Positions 1 to 7,848 of a stretch of 64,000 bases of DNA are shown here, one piece after another (within the stretch, counting starts at the first letter, position 1; the number at the start of each line of letters is the position of its first letter). Origin of the DNA: Paraburkholderia tropica (GTDB taxonomy: Bacteria > Pseudomonadota > Gammaproteobacteria > Burkholderiales > Burkholderiaceae); contig NZ_CAJZAR010000077.1 in the NCBI RefSeq assembly GCF_914484835.1, positions 62,145-126,144 on the forward strand, given 5' to 3'. The translations under genes and the position numbers were made by a program. The notes beneath the pieces were generated by a model. It had not been told where the DNA came from, searched no databases, and worked only from the letters and a program-made list of their open reading frames with translations.

Positions 1-187
1 CGTCCGGCCCGATGTAATTGCGCATCAGATCGTGAAAGCGCACGCTGCGCCCGTCCAGATGCGCATCCGCGCCGTGCCGGCAGATATAGCCGCTGTAGTG
101 GAACAGCGGCTCGGGCGAGCGTGGCCCGAATGCCGGAATCGGCAGCACCCAGATTTCGAAGCCTTCATGTTCGGTGTGATCCCACAT
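1..187 (-). CDS. Hypothetical protein, 3' part outside the window
   Basis: An open frame runs leftward off the window edge from an ATG at 187. A good ribosome site (GGAGAGAG) lies just upstream on the minus strand. The 62 visible residues begin MWDHTEHEGFEIWVLP and are rich in aromatic residues and histidine. There is no signal peptide. I do not recognise the family. It is divergent from the DyP/encapsulin pair, with about 220 bp between the two starts, so the genes may share a control region. Confidence 0.6.
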   Translation of the reverse strand, partial: MWDHTEHEGFEIWVLPIPAFGPRSPEPLFHYSGYICRHGADAHLDGRSVRFHDLMRNYIGPD

Positions 188-410
188 GGCTGCTCTCTCC
201 GCTGACAGGACAGGGCTATCGTCGCACGCGCGCCTTTTACCTGCAAACCGCCCGTTTCCGCGAGTTTGATTACACTATGCGGCACTGGCCCCCACGCTCC
301 CCGCGCGCGCCCGGCAGGGAACCGAAAGCTTCCCGCCGCGCGCGTCGCACGCTGCGTGCGCGGCACCGAATCCGCATCCGACTCCGACTCCACGAGCGAA
401 ACCCCACACC

Positions 411-1502
411 ATGACGCCGGCCTCACTCACGCAGGAACCGCAGTCCGTCTCCAGCGCCGTCACCCGCAGCGCCTTCTTCATCGTCCTGTCCGTCAACGAG
501 GATGCCGCCAGCCGCGCCGCCGTGCGCGCCTGGTGCGCGGACGTCGCCAATCTCGTGCGCGCCGTGGGCAAGCGCGTGCCCGCCGGCAACCTCTCGTGCG
601 TGGTCGGCTTTTCGTCCGACGCATGGGACAAGCTGTTCGGCGAGCCGCGTCCCGCCGAGCTGCACCCGTTCCGCGAGTTCGGCAAGGGCGAGCGCGTGGC
701 CGTCGCCACGCCGGGCGACATCCTGCTGCACATTCGCGCCGACGAAACCGACCTCTGCTTCGAGCTCGCCACGCAGCTCATGAAGAAGCTCGACGGCGCG
801 GTCACGACCGAGGACGAAGTGCACGGCTTCCGCAACTTCGACATGCGCGCGATGATCGGCTTCGTCGACGGCACCGAGAATCCGACCGGCAACGAAGCGG
901 TCCATTTCACCGTGATCGGCGAAAACGAGGACCCGGACTTCTGCGGCGGCAGCTACGTGCTGGTGCAGAAGTACCTGCACGACATGAAGGGCTGGAACGC
1001 GCTGCCCGTGGAAGCGCAGGAACACATCATCGGGCGCACCAAGCTGCAGGACATCGAACTCGACGAAGACGTGAAGCCGAGCTGGTCGCATAGCTCGCTG
1101 ACCACGCTCGACGACGCCGACGGCAACGAGATCAAGATCCTGCGCGACAACATGCCGTTCGGCCGGCCGGGCTCGGGCGAATTCGGCACGTATTTCATCG
1201 GCTATGCGCGCACGCCCGCGCCCATCGAGCAGATGCTGGAAAACATGTTCGTCGGAGTGCCGCCGGGCAATTACGACCGCCTGCTCGACTTCAGCCGCGC
1301 CGTCACCGGTGGGCTGTTCTTCGTGCCGTCGCAGCCGCTGCTCGAAGCGCTCGCGGACCACGAGCCGGGCACGGCCGCCACGATCGACACCATCGACACG
1401 CCGGACGCCTCCGCGCCGGACACGGAAACCGAGACGGCCGCCGCGAACGCGGACGGCTCGCTCACCATCGGATCACTCAAAGGAGCACCCCGGTATGAAT
1501 AA
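411..1502 (+). CDS. Dye-decolourising (DyP-type) heme peroxidase with encapsulin cargo tail
   Basis: This 363-residue protein is a class B DyP-type heme peroxidase, which uses H2O2 to oxidise bulky or metal-bound substrates. The GxxDG signature is GFVDGTENP (Asp153). The likely proximal heme ligand is His227 (SWSHSS) and the likely distal Arg is Arg245 (RDNMPFG). After about residue 315 comes a Thr/Asp/Ala-rich linker that ends in SLTIGSLKG (350-358). This matches the family 1 encapsulin targeting peptide, whose core is usually LxIGSLK. The encapsulin gene follows with an 8-bp overlap, so the enzyme is almost certainly packaged in the shell. The ribosome site before the ATG is weak. Confidence 0.95.
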   Translation: MTPASLTQEPQSVSSAVTRSAFFIVLSVNEDAASRAAVRAWCADVANLVRAVGKRVPAGNLSCVVGFSSDAWDKLFGEPRPAELHPFREFGKGERVAVATPGDILLHIRADETDLCFELATQLMKKLDGAVTTEDEVHGFRNFDMRAMIGFVDGTENPTGNEAVHFTVIGENEDPDFCGGSYVLVQKYLHDMKGWNALPVEAQEHIIGRTKLQDIELDEDVKPSWSHSSLTTLDDADGNEIKILRDNMPFGRPGSGEFGTYFIGYARTPAPIEQMLENMFVGVPPGNYDRLLDFSRAVTGGLFFVPSQPLLEALADHEPGTAATIDTIDTPDASAPDTETETAAANADGSLTIGSLKGAPRYE

Positions 1503-2295
1503 CCTGCATCGCGAGCTGGCGCCCATTTCCACGGCCGCGTGGTCGCAGATCGAAGAAGAAGTCGCGCGCACCTTCAAGCGCTCGCTCGCGGGCCGCCGCG
1601 TCGTGGACGTGAACGGCCCCGGCGGCGCGGCGCTCGCCGCGGTCGGCACCGGTCACCAGAACGGCATCGAAGCGCCGTTCGATGGCATTCGCGCGCGCCA
1701 GCGCGAAGTGAAGGCGATCGTCGAACTGCGCGTGCCGTTCGAACTCTCGCGCGACGCCATCGACGACGTCGAGCGCGTCGCGGACGACTCCGACTGGCAA
1801 CCCGCGAAGGACGCGGCCACGCGCCTCGCGTTCGCCGAAGACCGCGCGATCTTCGACGGCTACAAGGCCGCGCAGATCACGGGCATTCGCGAAGGCACGT
1901 CGAACCCGCTGCTGCCGCTGCCCGCCGATATCGCCGAGTACCCGACGGTCATCGCCAAGGCGCTCGAACAGCTGCGCCTGCAAGGCGTGGACGGCCCGTA
2001 CGCGGTGCTGCTGGGCTCGGACGCTTACACGGCCGTGAGCGAGGCGAGCGATCAGGGCTATCCGATTCTCGAACACATCCGCCGCCTCGTGAACGGCGAG
2101 ATCATCTGGGCGCCGGCGATCGAAGGCGGCAGCATCCTCACCACGCGCGGCGGCGACTTCGCGCTGCATCTGGGCCAGGACGTGTCGATCGGCTATGCCT
2201 CGCACGACGACAAGAGCGTGAAGCTCTATCTGCAGGAAAGCTTCACGTTCATGATGCTGACGTCCGAGGCGTCGGTGACGGTGACGGCGGAGTAA
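1495..2295 (+). CDS. Family 1 encapsulin shell protein (linocin M18/CFP29 type)
   Basis: This 266-residue protein has an HK97-type capsid fold and self-assembles into a protein nanocompartment. Family hallmarks are the N-terminus MNNLHRELAPISTAAW, the central VKAIVELRVPFELSR strand region, and the segment DVSIGYASHDDKSVKLY near the C-terminus. The length is normal for family 1. The start ATG lies inside the last codons of the DyP gene, behind AAAGGAG at 1479-1485, so the two genes are translationally coupled. The shell is expected to load the peroxidase through its C-terminal peptide, isolating peroxidase chemistry in the cytoplasm. No phage genes are nearby, which excludes a capsid remnant. 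Confidence 0.96.
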   Translation: MNNLHRELAPISTAAWSQIEEEVARTFKRSLAGRRVVDVNGPGGAALAAVGTGHQNGIEAPFDGIRARQREVKAIVELRVPFELSRDAIDDVERVADDSDWQPAKDAATRLAFAEDRAIFDGYKAAQITGIREGTSNPLLPLPADIAEYPTVIAKALEQLRLQGVDGPYAVLLGSDAYTAVSEASDQGYPILEHIRRLVNGEIIWAPAIEGGSILTTRGGDFALHLGQDVSIGYASHDDKSVKLYLQESFTFMMLTSEASVTVTAE

Positions 2296-2325
2296 GGGCG
2301 CGCTGGCGCAGCGCTCCATGCGGAT

Positions 2326-2371
2326 AGCCGTAGCGGTTTGGGCATGCTGGTCATGCCTCGCCGCCACGGCT
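2326..2371 (+). other. Long two-part hairpin downstream of encapsulin
   Basis: AGCCGTAGCGG at 2326-2336 pairs with CCGCCACGGCT at 2361-2371 (10 of 11 pairs). Inside it, GGCATG at 2341-2346 pairs with CATGCC at 2352-2357. No T-run follows, so it is not a standard intrinsic terminator. It may stabilise the 3' end of the encapsulin mRNA or act with Rho. Confidence 0.5.
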
Positions 2372-2419
2372 TCCGCAAGCCACTCGACCTCGATCAAGAA
2401 GCCTTACCGCTCCGAACGC

Positions 2420-2472
2420 AAGGTTGACGAAAAATCGCGTAAGGTTGACGATCTTTTCACATAAGGTTGTCA
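2420..2472 (+). promoter_or_regulatory. Three phased direct repeats (AAGGTTGAC type) before the HTH/ATPase gene
   Basis: AAGGTTGACGA at 2420-2430 is repeated exactly at 2441-2451. A third copy, AAGGTTGTCA, lies at 2463-2472. Spacing is 21 and 22 bp, about two helical turns, so all copies face the same side of the DNA. The last copy ends 10 bp before the ATG of the winged-helix protein and also supplies its ribosome site. This layout suggests autoregulation by that protein. Confidence 0.6.
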
Positions 2473-2482
2473 TAGGTGACTT

Positions 2483-3526
2483 ATGATCAGCACGGTCCGG
2501 GAGAAGGGCGAAATAGTGCGCCGGTTCATACTGGAGCACGTCGAAGACCATAACGGCGACATCGCCTCACTGGCAGCCGAAAAGTTCGGAATCACCCGGC
2601 AAGCGGTCAACAAACACCTGACACGACTGCGCGAGCAAGGCACGATCACCATGGAAGGTACGGGCCGTGCGGCGCGCTACAAGCTCGTTCCGCTTTCCCA
2701 GCAGACCTTCGCCTATGAGATCAGCGACGCTCTCGCAGAAGATATCGCCTGGCGTCTGGACATCCACGACACCATTTCGCCCTTACCCGACAACGTATTG
2801 AATATCTGGCATCACGGTTTCACCGAGATGTTCAACAACGCCATCGATCACTCAGGCGGCGAAACTATTGCGGTTCGGGTCACCAAAACGGCGATCTCGA
2901 CTGAAATCATCGTTTCCGATGACGGCGTGGGGATCTTCAAGAAGATTCAGGGCGAACTTGGCCTGCTCGACGAACGCCACGCCATCTTCGAGCTTGCGAA
3001 AGGCAAACTGACGACCGATCCTCGCAATCACTCCGGCGAAGGTATCTTCTTCGCGTCGCGCATGTTCGATAAGTTCGAGATACTTTCCGGCGGTCTGTAT
3101 TTCAGTCACGAACGCGACAAGCCAGAAGACTGGTTACTCGAACGATCGCGGGCGCACTCCGGGACCGCGGTGTTCATGGAATTGAATAACCATACGGCAC
3201 GGACCACCAGGAAAGTCTTCGACGAGTTCACCGAGAGCGACGACTACACGTTCAACAAGACGATCGTGCCCGTCAACCTCGCGAGATATGGCGCGGACGA
3301 ACTTACTTCGCGCTCGCAGGCGAAACGATTGCTGGCGCGAGTCGAACTTTTCAAACACGTCATTTTCGACTTCGATGAAGTCGACGCCATTGGCCAGGCA
3401 TTCGCCGATCAAATTTTCCGGGTCTTCGCCAATGAACACCCGGAGATCAAACTTGTACCGATCAACACGAATGCCTACGTCAAAAGCATGATCACGCGCG
3501 CGCTTGCGGCGAAGATCGAAGATTAA
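2483..3526 (+). CDS. Winged-helix, GHKL-ATPase and STAS-like (DUF4325) fusion regulator
   Basis: This 347-residue protein has three parts. Residues 1-70 form a winged helix (FGITRQAVNKHLTRLREQG is the recognition region). Residues 100-230 form a Bergerat-fold ATPase with an N-box (E115, N119, D122, H123), a G1 box DDGVGIF (146-152) and a G2 box HSGEG (183-187). Residues 265-340 look like a DUF4325 STAS-like domain. The architecture recalls anti-sigma kinase (SpoIIAB) and anti-anti-sigma (STAS) modules joined to a DNA-binding domain. Target and signal are unknown. No histidine kinase phosphoacceptor domain or receiver is visible. Base composition is lower in GC than its neighbours, a possible sign of transfer. 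Confidence 0.8.
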   Translation: MISTVREKGEIVRRFILEHVEDHNGDIASLAAEKFGITRQAVNKHLTRLREQGTITMEGTGRAARYKLVPLSQQTFAYEISDALAEDIAWRLDIHDTISPLPDNVLNIWHHGFTEMFNNAIDHSGGETIAVRVTKTAISTEIIVSDDGVGIFKKIQGELGLLDERHAIFELAKGKLTTDPRNHSGEGIFFASRMFDKFEILSGGLYFSHERDKPEDWLLERSRAHSGTAVFMELNNHTARTTRKVFDEFTESDDYTFNKTIVPVNLARYGADELTSRSQAKRLLARVELFKHVIFDFDEVDAIGQAFADQIFRVFANEHPEIKLVPINTNAYVKSMITRALAAKIED

Positions 3527-3580
3527 TGCGCGCGGCGGCAACTTGTTGCAATTCGGGCGTGACGTGACAGCACACCAACA

Positions 3581-3610
3581 AAAAAGGGGCGCCCGCAAGC
3601 GCCCCTTTTT
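3581..3610. terminator. Bidirectional intrinsic terminator
   Basis: GGGGCGC (3586-3592) pairs with GCGCCCC (3599-3605) around a 6-base loop. Five A lie before the stem and five T after it. It sits between the converging HTH/ATPase gene and the TonB receptor gene and can serve both. Confidence 0.9.
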
Positions 3611-3633
3611 CATTTACACCACTCAATCCCGCA

Positions 3634-5904
3634 TCACTGATAGAAGTTCATCGTGACCATCGCCGAGCGGCCCGGCGCCCAGGTTGCGTAGATCGGATAC
3701 GCGCTCTGGTAATACTTCTTGTCGAAGATATTGTTCACGTTGAGCTGCAAATCGATCTTCTTCGACACGCGCCACGTCGCCGAGGCGTCGAAGCGTGCGT
3801 AGCCCGGCGTCCACTTGCGCGAAGTCGCCGACACCGATGCATACGTCAGACTCGACACCGTCGCGCCCGCGCCGATGTTCAGCTTCGGCAGCACGTCATA
3901 GCTCGTCCACAGCGTGAAGTTGTGCTTGGGCACCATCACCATCGGCAGGCCGGAGAGCGCAGGGCTCGTCGGGCCCGCGTTGGTCGTGATCGCATCGAGA
4001 TACGAGTAACCGCCGAACACGGCCCACTTCTCCGTCACGTTACCCGCGAAACCGAACTCGAAGCCGCGCACGCGCTGCGAGCCTGCGTTGATCGTGCCGC
4101 CCAGGCCGTCGCTGACGCGCGCGTTGGTCTTGTCGGTCTGGAACAGCGCCGTGGTCAGCGACAGACGGCGATCGAGCACGTCCCACTTCGCGCCCACTTC
4201 GATGTTGCGCGAGCGCTCGGGCGCGAGGTCCTGGTTGGTCGCCGTGATCTGGTCGGTGCCGCCGCCCAGACCCGAGTTCGCGCCCGGCGGATTCGCCGAG
4301 GTGCCATACGACGCGTACAGGCTCACCGTGTTGATCGGCTTGAACACGAGGCCGAACTGATAGCTGAACAGGTTCGACGTGTTGTTCAGATTCGCCACGC
4401 CCGCCTGCTCGGCGGTCACGTCGTAGCGGTCGAAGCGCATGCCCGCGTTGAAGATCCAGCGCTCGGAAAGCTGCACGCTGTCGAACAGATACGCGGAGGC
4501 GATATTGGTCTGCGTGTGCGTCGCCGGGCCGGGGAAGCTCTTGTCGCCGTTCAGCAGGATGCTACCGGTCCAGGGATTGTCCGGGTTCCAGCTGCCGAGC
4601 GGCGTGCAGTTGTACGCCACCGAGCACGGCCCGCCCGAGCGGATGTTGTTGCCCTTCGAATCGGTGACCAGATAGCCCTCGTAGAGGTCCTGCTCGTGGC
4701 TGAACTCCACGCCCGCGGTGAGCGTGTGGCGCATGCCGTAGAGATCGAACTTGCCGTTCGCCTCGGTCTGGTTCGACACGCTATTGGTCGCGTACTTGCC
4801 GCTCTTGGCCTGCAGGCTGAGGATGTTCGAGGTCGCGCTCGTGAGCTGCGGATTGGTCGCCACGTAGTCGAGCGTCGAACGGCCGAACATCGTCGTGTTC
4901 TTGATCTTCCACGCGTCGTTGATGCGGTGCTCGACCTTCACTTCACCCGTGTCGGTCTGGCCGTAGCGATAGTCGCGCGAGTTCAGGCCGTAGAACTGGC
5001 TGCGGTCGCTCTGCACCGGCGTGCCGCCCGTCGAGCGGAACGGCACGCTGAAGTCCGGCATGTCGTAGGTGTTCAGGTGGTAGTAGCTCAGCGTGACCGT
5101 GGTCGGCGAGTTCAGGCCGAACGCGATCGAGGGCGCCACGCCCCAGCGCTTGCTGTAGACGTTGGTGCGGCCCGCCTGGTCGGCGTCGTGGCCCATCACG
5201 TTGAGGCGGAACGCCGTGGTGTCGTTGAACTTCTGGTTCCAGTCGATGGTCGCGCGGCGATAGCTGTCCGTGCCCAGCCCGATGCTGCCGTTGATGAAGT
5301 TATCGGCCTGCGGCGTCTTGGTCGTGATGTCGATGCTGCCGCCCACCGAGCCGCGTCCCGCGTACACCGAATCCGGGCCCTTCACGACGCTGATGTTCTC
5401 GACGTCGAAGGTCTCGCGGTTCTGCACGCCCGAGTCGCGCATGCCGTCGACGAAGATCGAGTTGCGCGATTCGAAGCCGCGAATCACCGGACGGTCCGCC
5501 GACGGATTCGCGGCCGCGTCGCCGCCGAGGAAGGTGATGCCCGGCACCGTGCGCAGCGCGTCCTGGAACGTCGACACGTTCTTCTGCTTGAGCACCTCCT
5601 CCGGGATCACCGTGATCGAACGCGGCGTGTCGATGAGCGGCGACGTGAACTTGTACGACGAAAGCGTCTTCGTCTGCATGTCCGAAGGCGCCGACGAACT
5701 CACCTTGACGGCGGGCAGCATGGCGTCGGCGGCGTTCGGCGTGGGCGTCGTGGTGGCCGTGCTGGCCGCGGCTGCGGCGCTGGCGGAAGCGGGCTCGGCA
5801 GGTGCGGCTTGCGCATGCGCGGCGGTCGCGGCGAAGAATCCAGAGCAATAGAGGGCTGCGACGGACGCGACTGTGCGCATCCGACTCGGGATGTGAGCGG
5901 ACAT
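3634..5904 (-). CDS. TonB-dependent siderophore receptor (catecholate/Fiu-like)
   Basis: This 756-residue outer-membrane receptor imports a ferric siderophore using TonB energy. A signal peptide ending near AAHAQA is followed by an Ala/Pro-rich spacer. The plug domain starts near TPRSITVIPEE and contains VPGITFLGGD, RPVIRGF and VKGPDSVYAGRGSVGG. The 22-strand barrel ends in the typical aromatic C-terminus TMNFYQ. I chose the ATG at 5904 because it leads directly into the signal peptide. A GTG at 5952 with a GGAAGGG upstream would add 16 residues. A Fur box lies about 95 bp upstream. No siderophore biosynthesis genes are nearby, so the ligand may be a foreign siderophore. Confidence 0.93.
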   Translation of the reverse strand: MSAHIPSRMRTVASVAALYCSGFFAATAAHAQAAPAEPASASAAAAASTATTTPTPNAADAMLPAVKVSSSAPSDMQTKTLSSYKFTSPLIDTPRSITVIPEEVLKQKNVSTFQDALRTVPGITFLGGDAAANPSADRPVIRGFESRNSIFVDGMRDSGVQNRETFDVENISVVKGPDSVYAGRGSVGGSIDITTKTPQADNFINGSIGLGTDSYRRATIDWNQKFNDTTAFRLNVMGHDADQAGRTNVYSKRWGVAPSIAFGLNSPTTVTLSYYHLNTYDMPDFSVPFRSTGGTPVQSDRSQFYGLNSRDYRYGQTDTGEVKVEHRINDAWKIKNTTMFGRSTLDYVATNPQLTSATSNILSLQAKSGKYATNSVSNQTEANGKFDLYGMRHTLTAGVEFSHEQDLYEGYLVTDSKGNNIRSGGPCSVAYNCTPLGSWNPDNPWTGSILLNGDKSFPGPATHTQTNIASAYLFDSVQLSERWIFNAGMRFDRYDVTAEQAGVANLNNTSNLFSYQFGLVFKPINTVSLYASYGTSANPPGANSGLGGGTDQITATNQDLAPERSRNIEVGAKWDVLDRRLSLTTALFQTDKTNARVSDGLGGTINAGSQRVRGFEFGFAGNVTEKWAVFGGYSYLDAITTNAGPTSPALSGLPMVMVPKHNFTLWTSYDVLPKLNIGAGATVSSLTYASVSATSRKWTPGYARFDASATWRVSKKIDLQLNVNNIFDKKYYQSAYPIYATWAPGRSAMVTMNFYQ

Positions 5905-5997
5905 GGTGAGCGGCTTGATCGAAGGCGGAAACGGGATAGAGCCGAGCGTCACGCGCCACGCAACCCTTCCGGAATCCTGTGATTTATGTTATTTGCA

Positions 5998-6016
5998 AAT
6001 GAGGATGATTCTCATT
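5998..6016 (-). promoter_or_regulatory. Fur box upstream of the siderophore receptor
   Basis: AATGAGGATGATTCTCATT is a 19-bp operator with perfect 6-bp arms (AATGAG/CTCATT), in the AT-rich leader of the TonB receptor. It fits the classical Fur box. Iron-replete Fur would repress the receptor gene. Confidence 0.88.
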
Positions 6017-6250
6017 CGCTGTCGCAATTGTAATTACATGTTAATTTTCTGTAAACACTGATTACGAAATATGTCGGCGCGGACGCGCCGCGCGTGTCGC
6101 CATTCGTTGCCGGCGTGAGCGATCGGCGAATACGTTTCGGACGCGCCGCGCGCACCGGGAGCCGGTATGATGGCGGGCCGCGCTTTGCGCGCCGCCCCGC
6201 GCGGCGAAGCGCCCACGCATTCATTCACGACGACTCAGAGGAAGACCGCC

Positions 6251-6571
6251 ATGACGGCAGCAACGCAATTCGACCAGGTTTCCGTAATCCGCAAAGCGAA
6301 CGTGTACTTCGACGGCAAGTGCGTCTCGCACACGGTGCTGTTCGCGGACGGCACGCGCAAGACGCTCGGCGTGATCCTGCCTGGCCAGCTGAATTTCGGC
6401 ACCGACGCGCCCGAGCTGATGGAAGTGCAAGCCGGCAAGTGCCGCATCCGTCTCGACGGCAGCGAAGAATGGAAGACCTACGCAGCGGGCGAGTCGTTCT
6501 CGGTGCCGGGCAAGAGCCGCTTCGACATCGACGTGATCGAAACGCTCGACTACTGCTGCAGCTATCTGTGA
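6251..6571 (+). CDS. ppnP: Pyrimidine/purine nucleoside phosphorylase (DUF1255 cupin)
   Basis: This 106-residue single-domain cupin belongs to the PpnP/YaiE family. Family members cleave nucleosides such as uridine, adenosine and guanosine with phosphate to give the free base and ribose-1-phosphate. Typical segments are KANVYFDGKCVSHTVLF, TLGVILPGQLNFGTDAPE and the end segment DYCCSYL. The length is normal. Start is the ATG at 6251, behind AGAGGAAG. It is a single-gene unit between a divergent TonB gene and a strong terminator. Confidence 0.93.
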   Translation: MTAATQFDQVSVIRKANVYFDGKCVSHTVLFADGTRKTLGVILPGQLNFGTDAPELMEVQAGKCRIRLDGSEEWKTYAAGESFSVPGKSRFDIDVIETLDYCCSYL

Positions 6572-6617
6572 ACGCAGTGAGCGCCATGAACGTGTAGGCG
6601 CTCCGCGCAGATGCAAC

Positions 6618-6653
6618 AACGCCCGCCGTGCCTCGTGCACGGCGGGCGTTTTT
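6618..6653 (+). terminator. Intrinsic terminator after ppnP
   Basis: AACGCCCGCCGTGC (6618-6631) pairs with GCACGGCGGGCGTT (6637-6650) and is followed by T residues. The stem is a perfect 14 bp. Confidence 0.9.
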
Positions 6654-6666
6654 CATGGCTTCGACA

Positions 6667-7845
6667 TCACGCGCCGAGGTCGGCCAGCGGATGGTCCTCC
6701 ACGCGCCACGGCGACGCGAGAAATTGCTGCACGCGTTGCTCGCGCAATTCGGCGAGCGTCGCGGGCGCCCAGCGCGGCGCGCGGTCCTTGTCGACGAGAT
6801 GCGCGCGCACGCCCTCGCAGAAGTCGCCCGCCTCGATCGCGTGCACGACGATACCCAGCTCCATGCGGAAGCTTTCCGCGAGCGTCGCATGACGGCCGCG
6901 CAGCAGCGCCTCGCGCGTGACTTCGAGCATCGTCGGCGAATAATGCGTGAGCGCGTCGAGCGTGGCTTCGAGCCACTGGCGCTCATCGTCGGCCAGGTCG
7001 GCGGGCTCGCGTTCGAGATCGGCGCGCAGCGAGGCGACGATCTGCTCGACGCGCGCGCGCCGGTCGAAGTGACGCGCGATCAGCGGCTCGCGCGCGGCCA
7101 GCGGACTCGCGTTCGCGTCGTCGCCAGGCGTCTCGAACACCCGCCGCAGCGCGTCGTACACGCCGTCGTCGAACGACACCTGCGCGAGCCGCGCCTCGTA
7201 GCCGTCGAGCCAGTCGCCCGGCACGCAGGCGTCGGCGAGATGCACGTGCAGCGCGTCCGCGCCGTTGAGCATCGCGCCGGTCAGCCCGACGTAAAGCTCG
7301 AAGTGCGCGGGCATTCGCGCGAGAAAATGTGTGGCGCCCACATCGGGCAACAGGCCGATGCGCGTCTCGGGCATCGCGATCTTCGTGCGCGAGGTCGCCA
7401 CGCGCAGCGACGCCGCCTGGCCGAGCCCCATGCCGCCGCCCATCGTCACGCCGTCGAGCAGCGCGACGACCGGTTTGTCGAAGGTATGCAGCGCGTAATC
7501 GAGCCGGTATTCGTCGACGAAAAACTGCTGCCAGCCGTCTTCGCCGAACCGCTCGCCCGCGCGCGCGAGCCGGTCGATCGCGCGCACGTCGCCGCCCGCG
7601 CAAAAGCCCTTCGGCCCCGCGCCTTCGAGCACGAGCGCGACGACATCGCGGTCGTGACGCGCGCGTTCGAGCAGCACGGCCAGCTCGCGCACCATCGCGT
7701 GCGAGAGCGCGTTGAGCGCGGCGGGACGATTGAGCGTGACGATCGCGACGCGATTGACCACGCGGTACAGCACTTCGCCGTCCGCTGGCGTTTGCGCCTC
7801 CGTTTCCCCAACGGCCAGCCGCGTGGCTTCCGGCCGTGCATTCAT
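6667..7845 (-). CDS. Enoyl-CoA hydratase/isomerase family, 3-hydroxyisobutyryl-CoA hydrolase type
   Basis: This 392-residue crotonase-fold protein is longer than plain hydratases (about 260 residues), as expected for 3-hydroxyisobutyryl-CoA hydrolases. Diagnostic segments are GFCAGGDVRAI (oxyanion and CoA binding), VTMGGGMGL, and MPETRIGLLPDVGATHFLAR with the catalytic Glu and Asp of that subfamily. The C-terminal half (about 200-392) is the extra hydrolase region. The reaction is 3-hydroxyisobutyryl-CoA to free 3-hydroxyisobutyrate in valine breakdown. It is last in a four-gene acyl-CoA operon, 3 bp after the hydratase gene. 3-Hydroxypropionyl-CoA is an alternative substrate. Confidence 0.88.
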   Translation of the reverse strand: MNARPEATRLAVGETEAQTPADGEVLYRVVNRVAIVTLNRPAALNALSHAMVRELAVLLERARHDRDVVALVLEGAGPKGFCAGGDVRAIDRLARAGERFGEDGWQQFFVDEYRLDYALHTFDKPVVALLDGVTMGGGMGLGQAASLRVATSRTKIAMPETRIGLLPDVGATHFLARMPAHFELYVGLTGAMLNGADALHVHLADACVPGDWLDGYEARLAQVSFDDGVYDALRRVFETPGDDANASPLAAREPLIARHFDRRARVEQIVASLRADLEREPADLADDERQWLEATLDALTHYSPTMLEVTREALLRGRHATLAESFRMELGIVVHAIEAGDFCEGVRAHLVDKDRAPRWAPATLAELREQRVQQFLASPWRVEDHPLADLGA

Positions 7846-7848
7846 TAC

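Noticed and set aside
1495..2295. Encapsulin as a prophage capsid gene
   Set aside because: No portal, protease, tail or integrase genes nearby, and it is paired with a tagged DyP cargo.
5905..5952. GTG at 5952 as the TonB receptor start
   Set aside because: A fair ribosome site exists, but it would place 16 polar residues before the signal peptide. ATG at 5904 fits better, though not proven.
3922..5982. Long plus-strand open frame opposite the TonB receptor
   Set aside because: Arg/Ala/Val-biased translation with no domain, while the minus strand has a complete receptor with signal peptide and barrel C-terminus.
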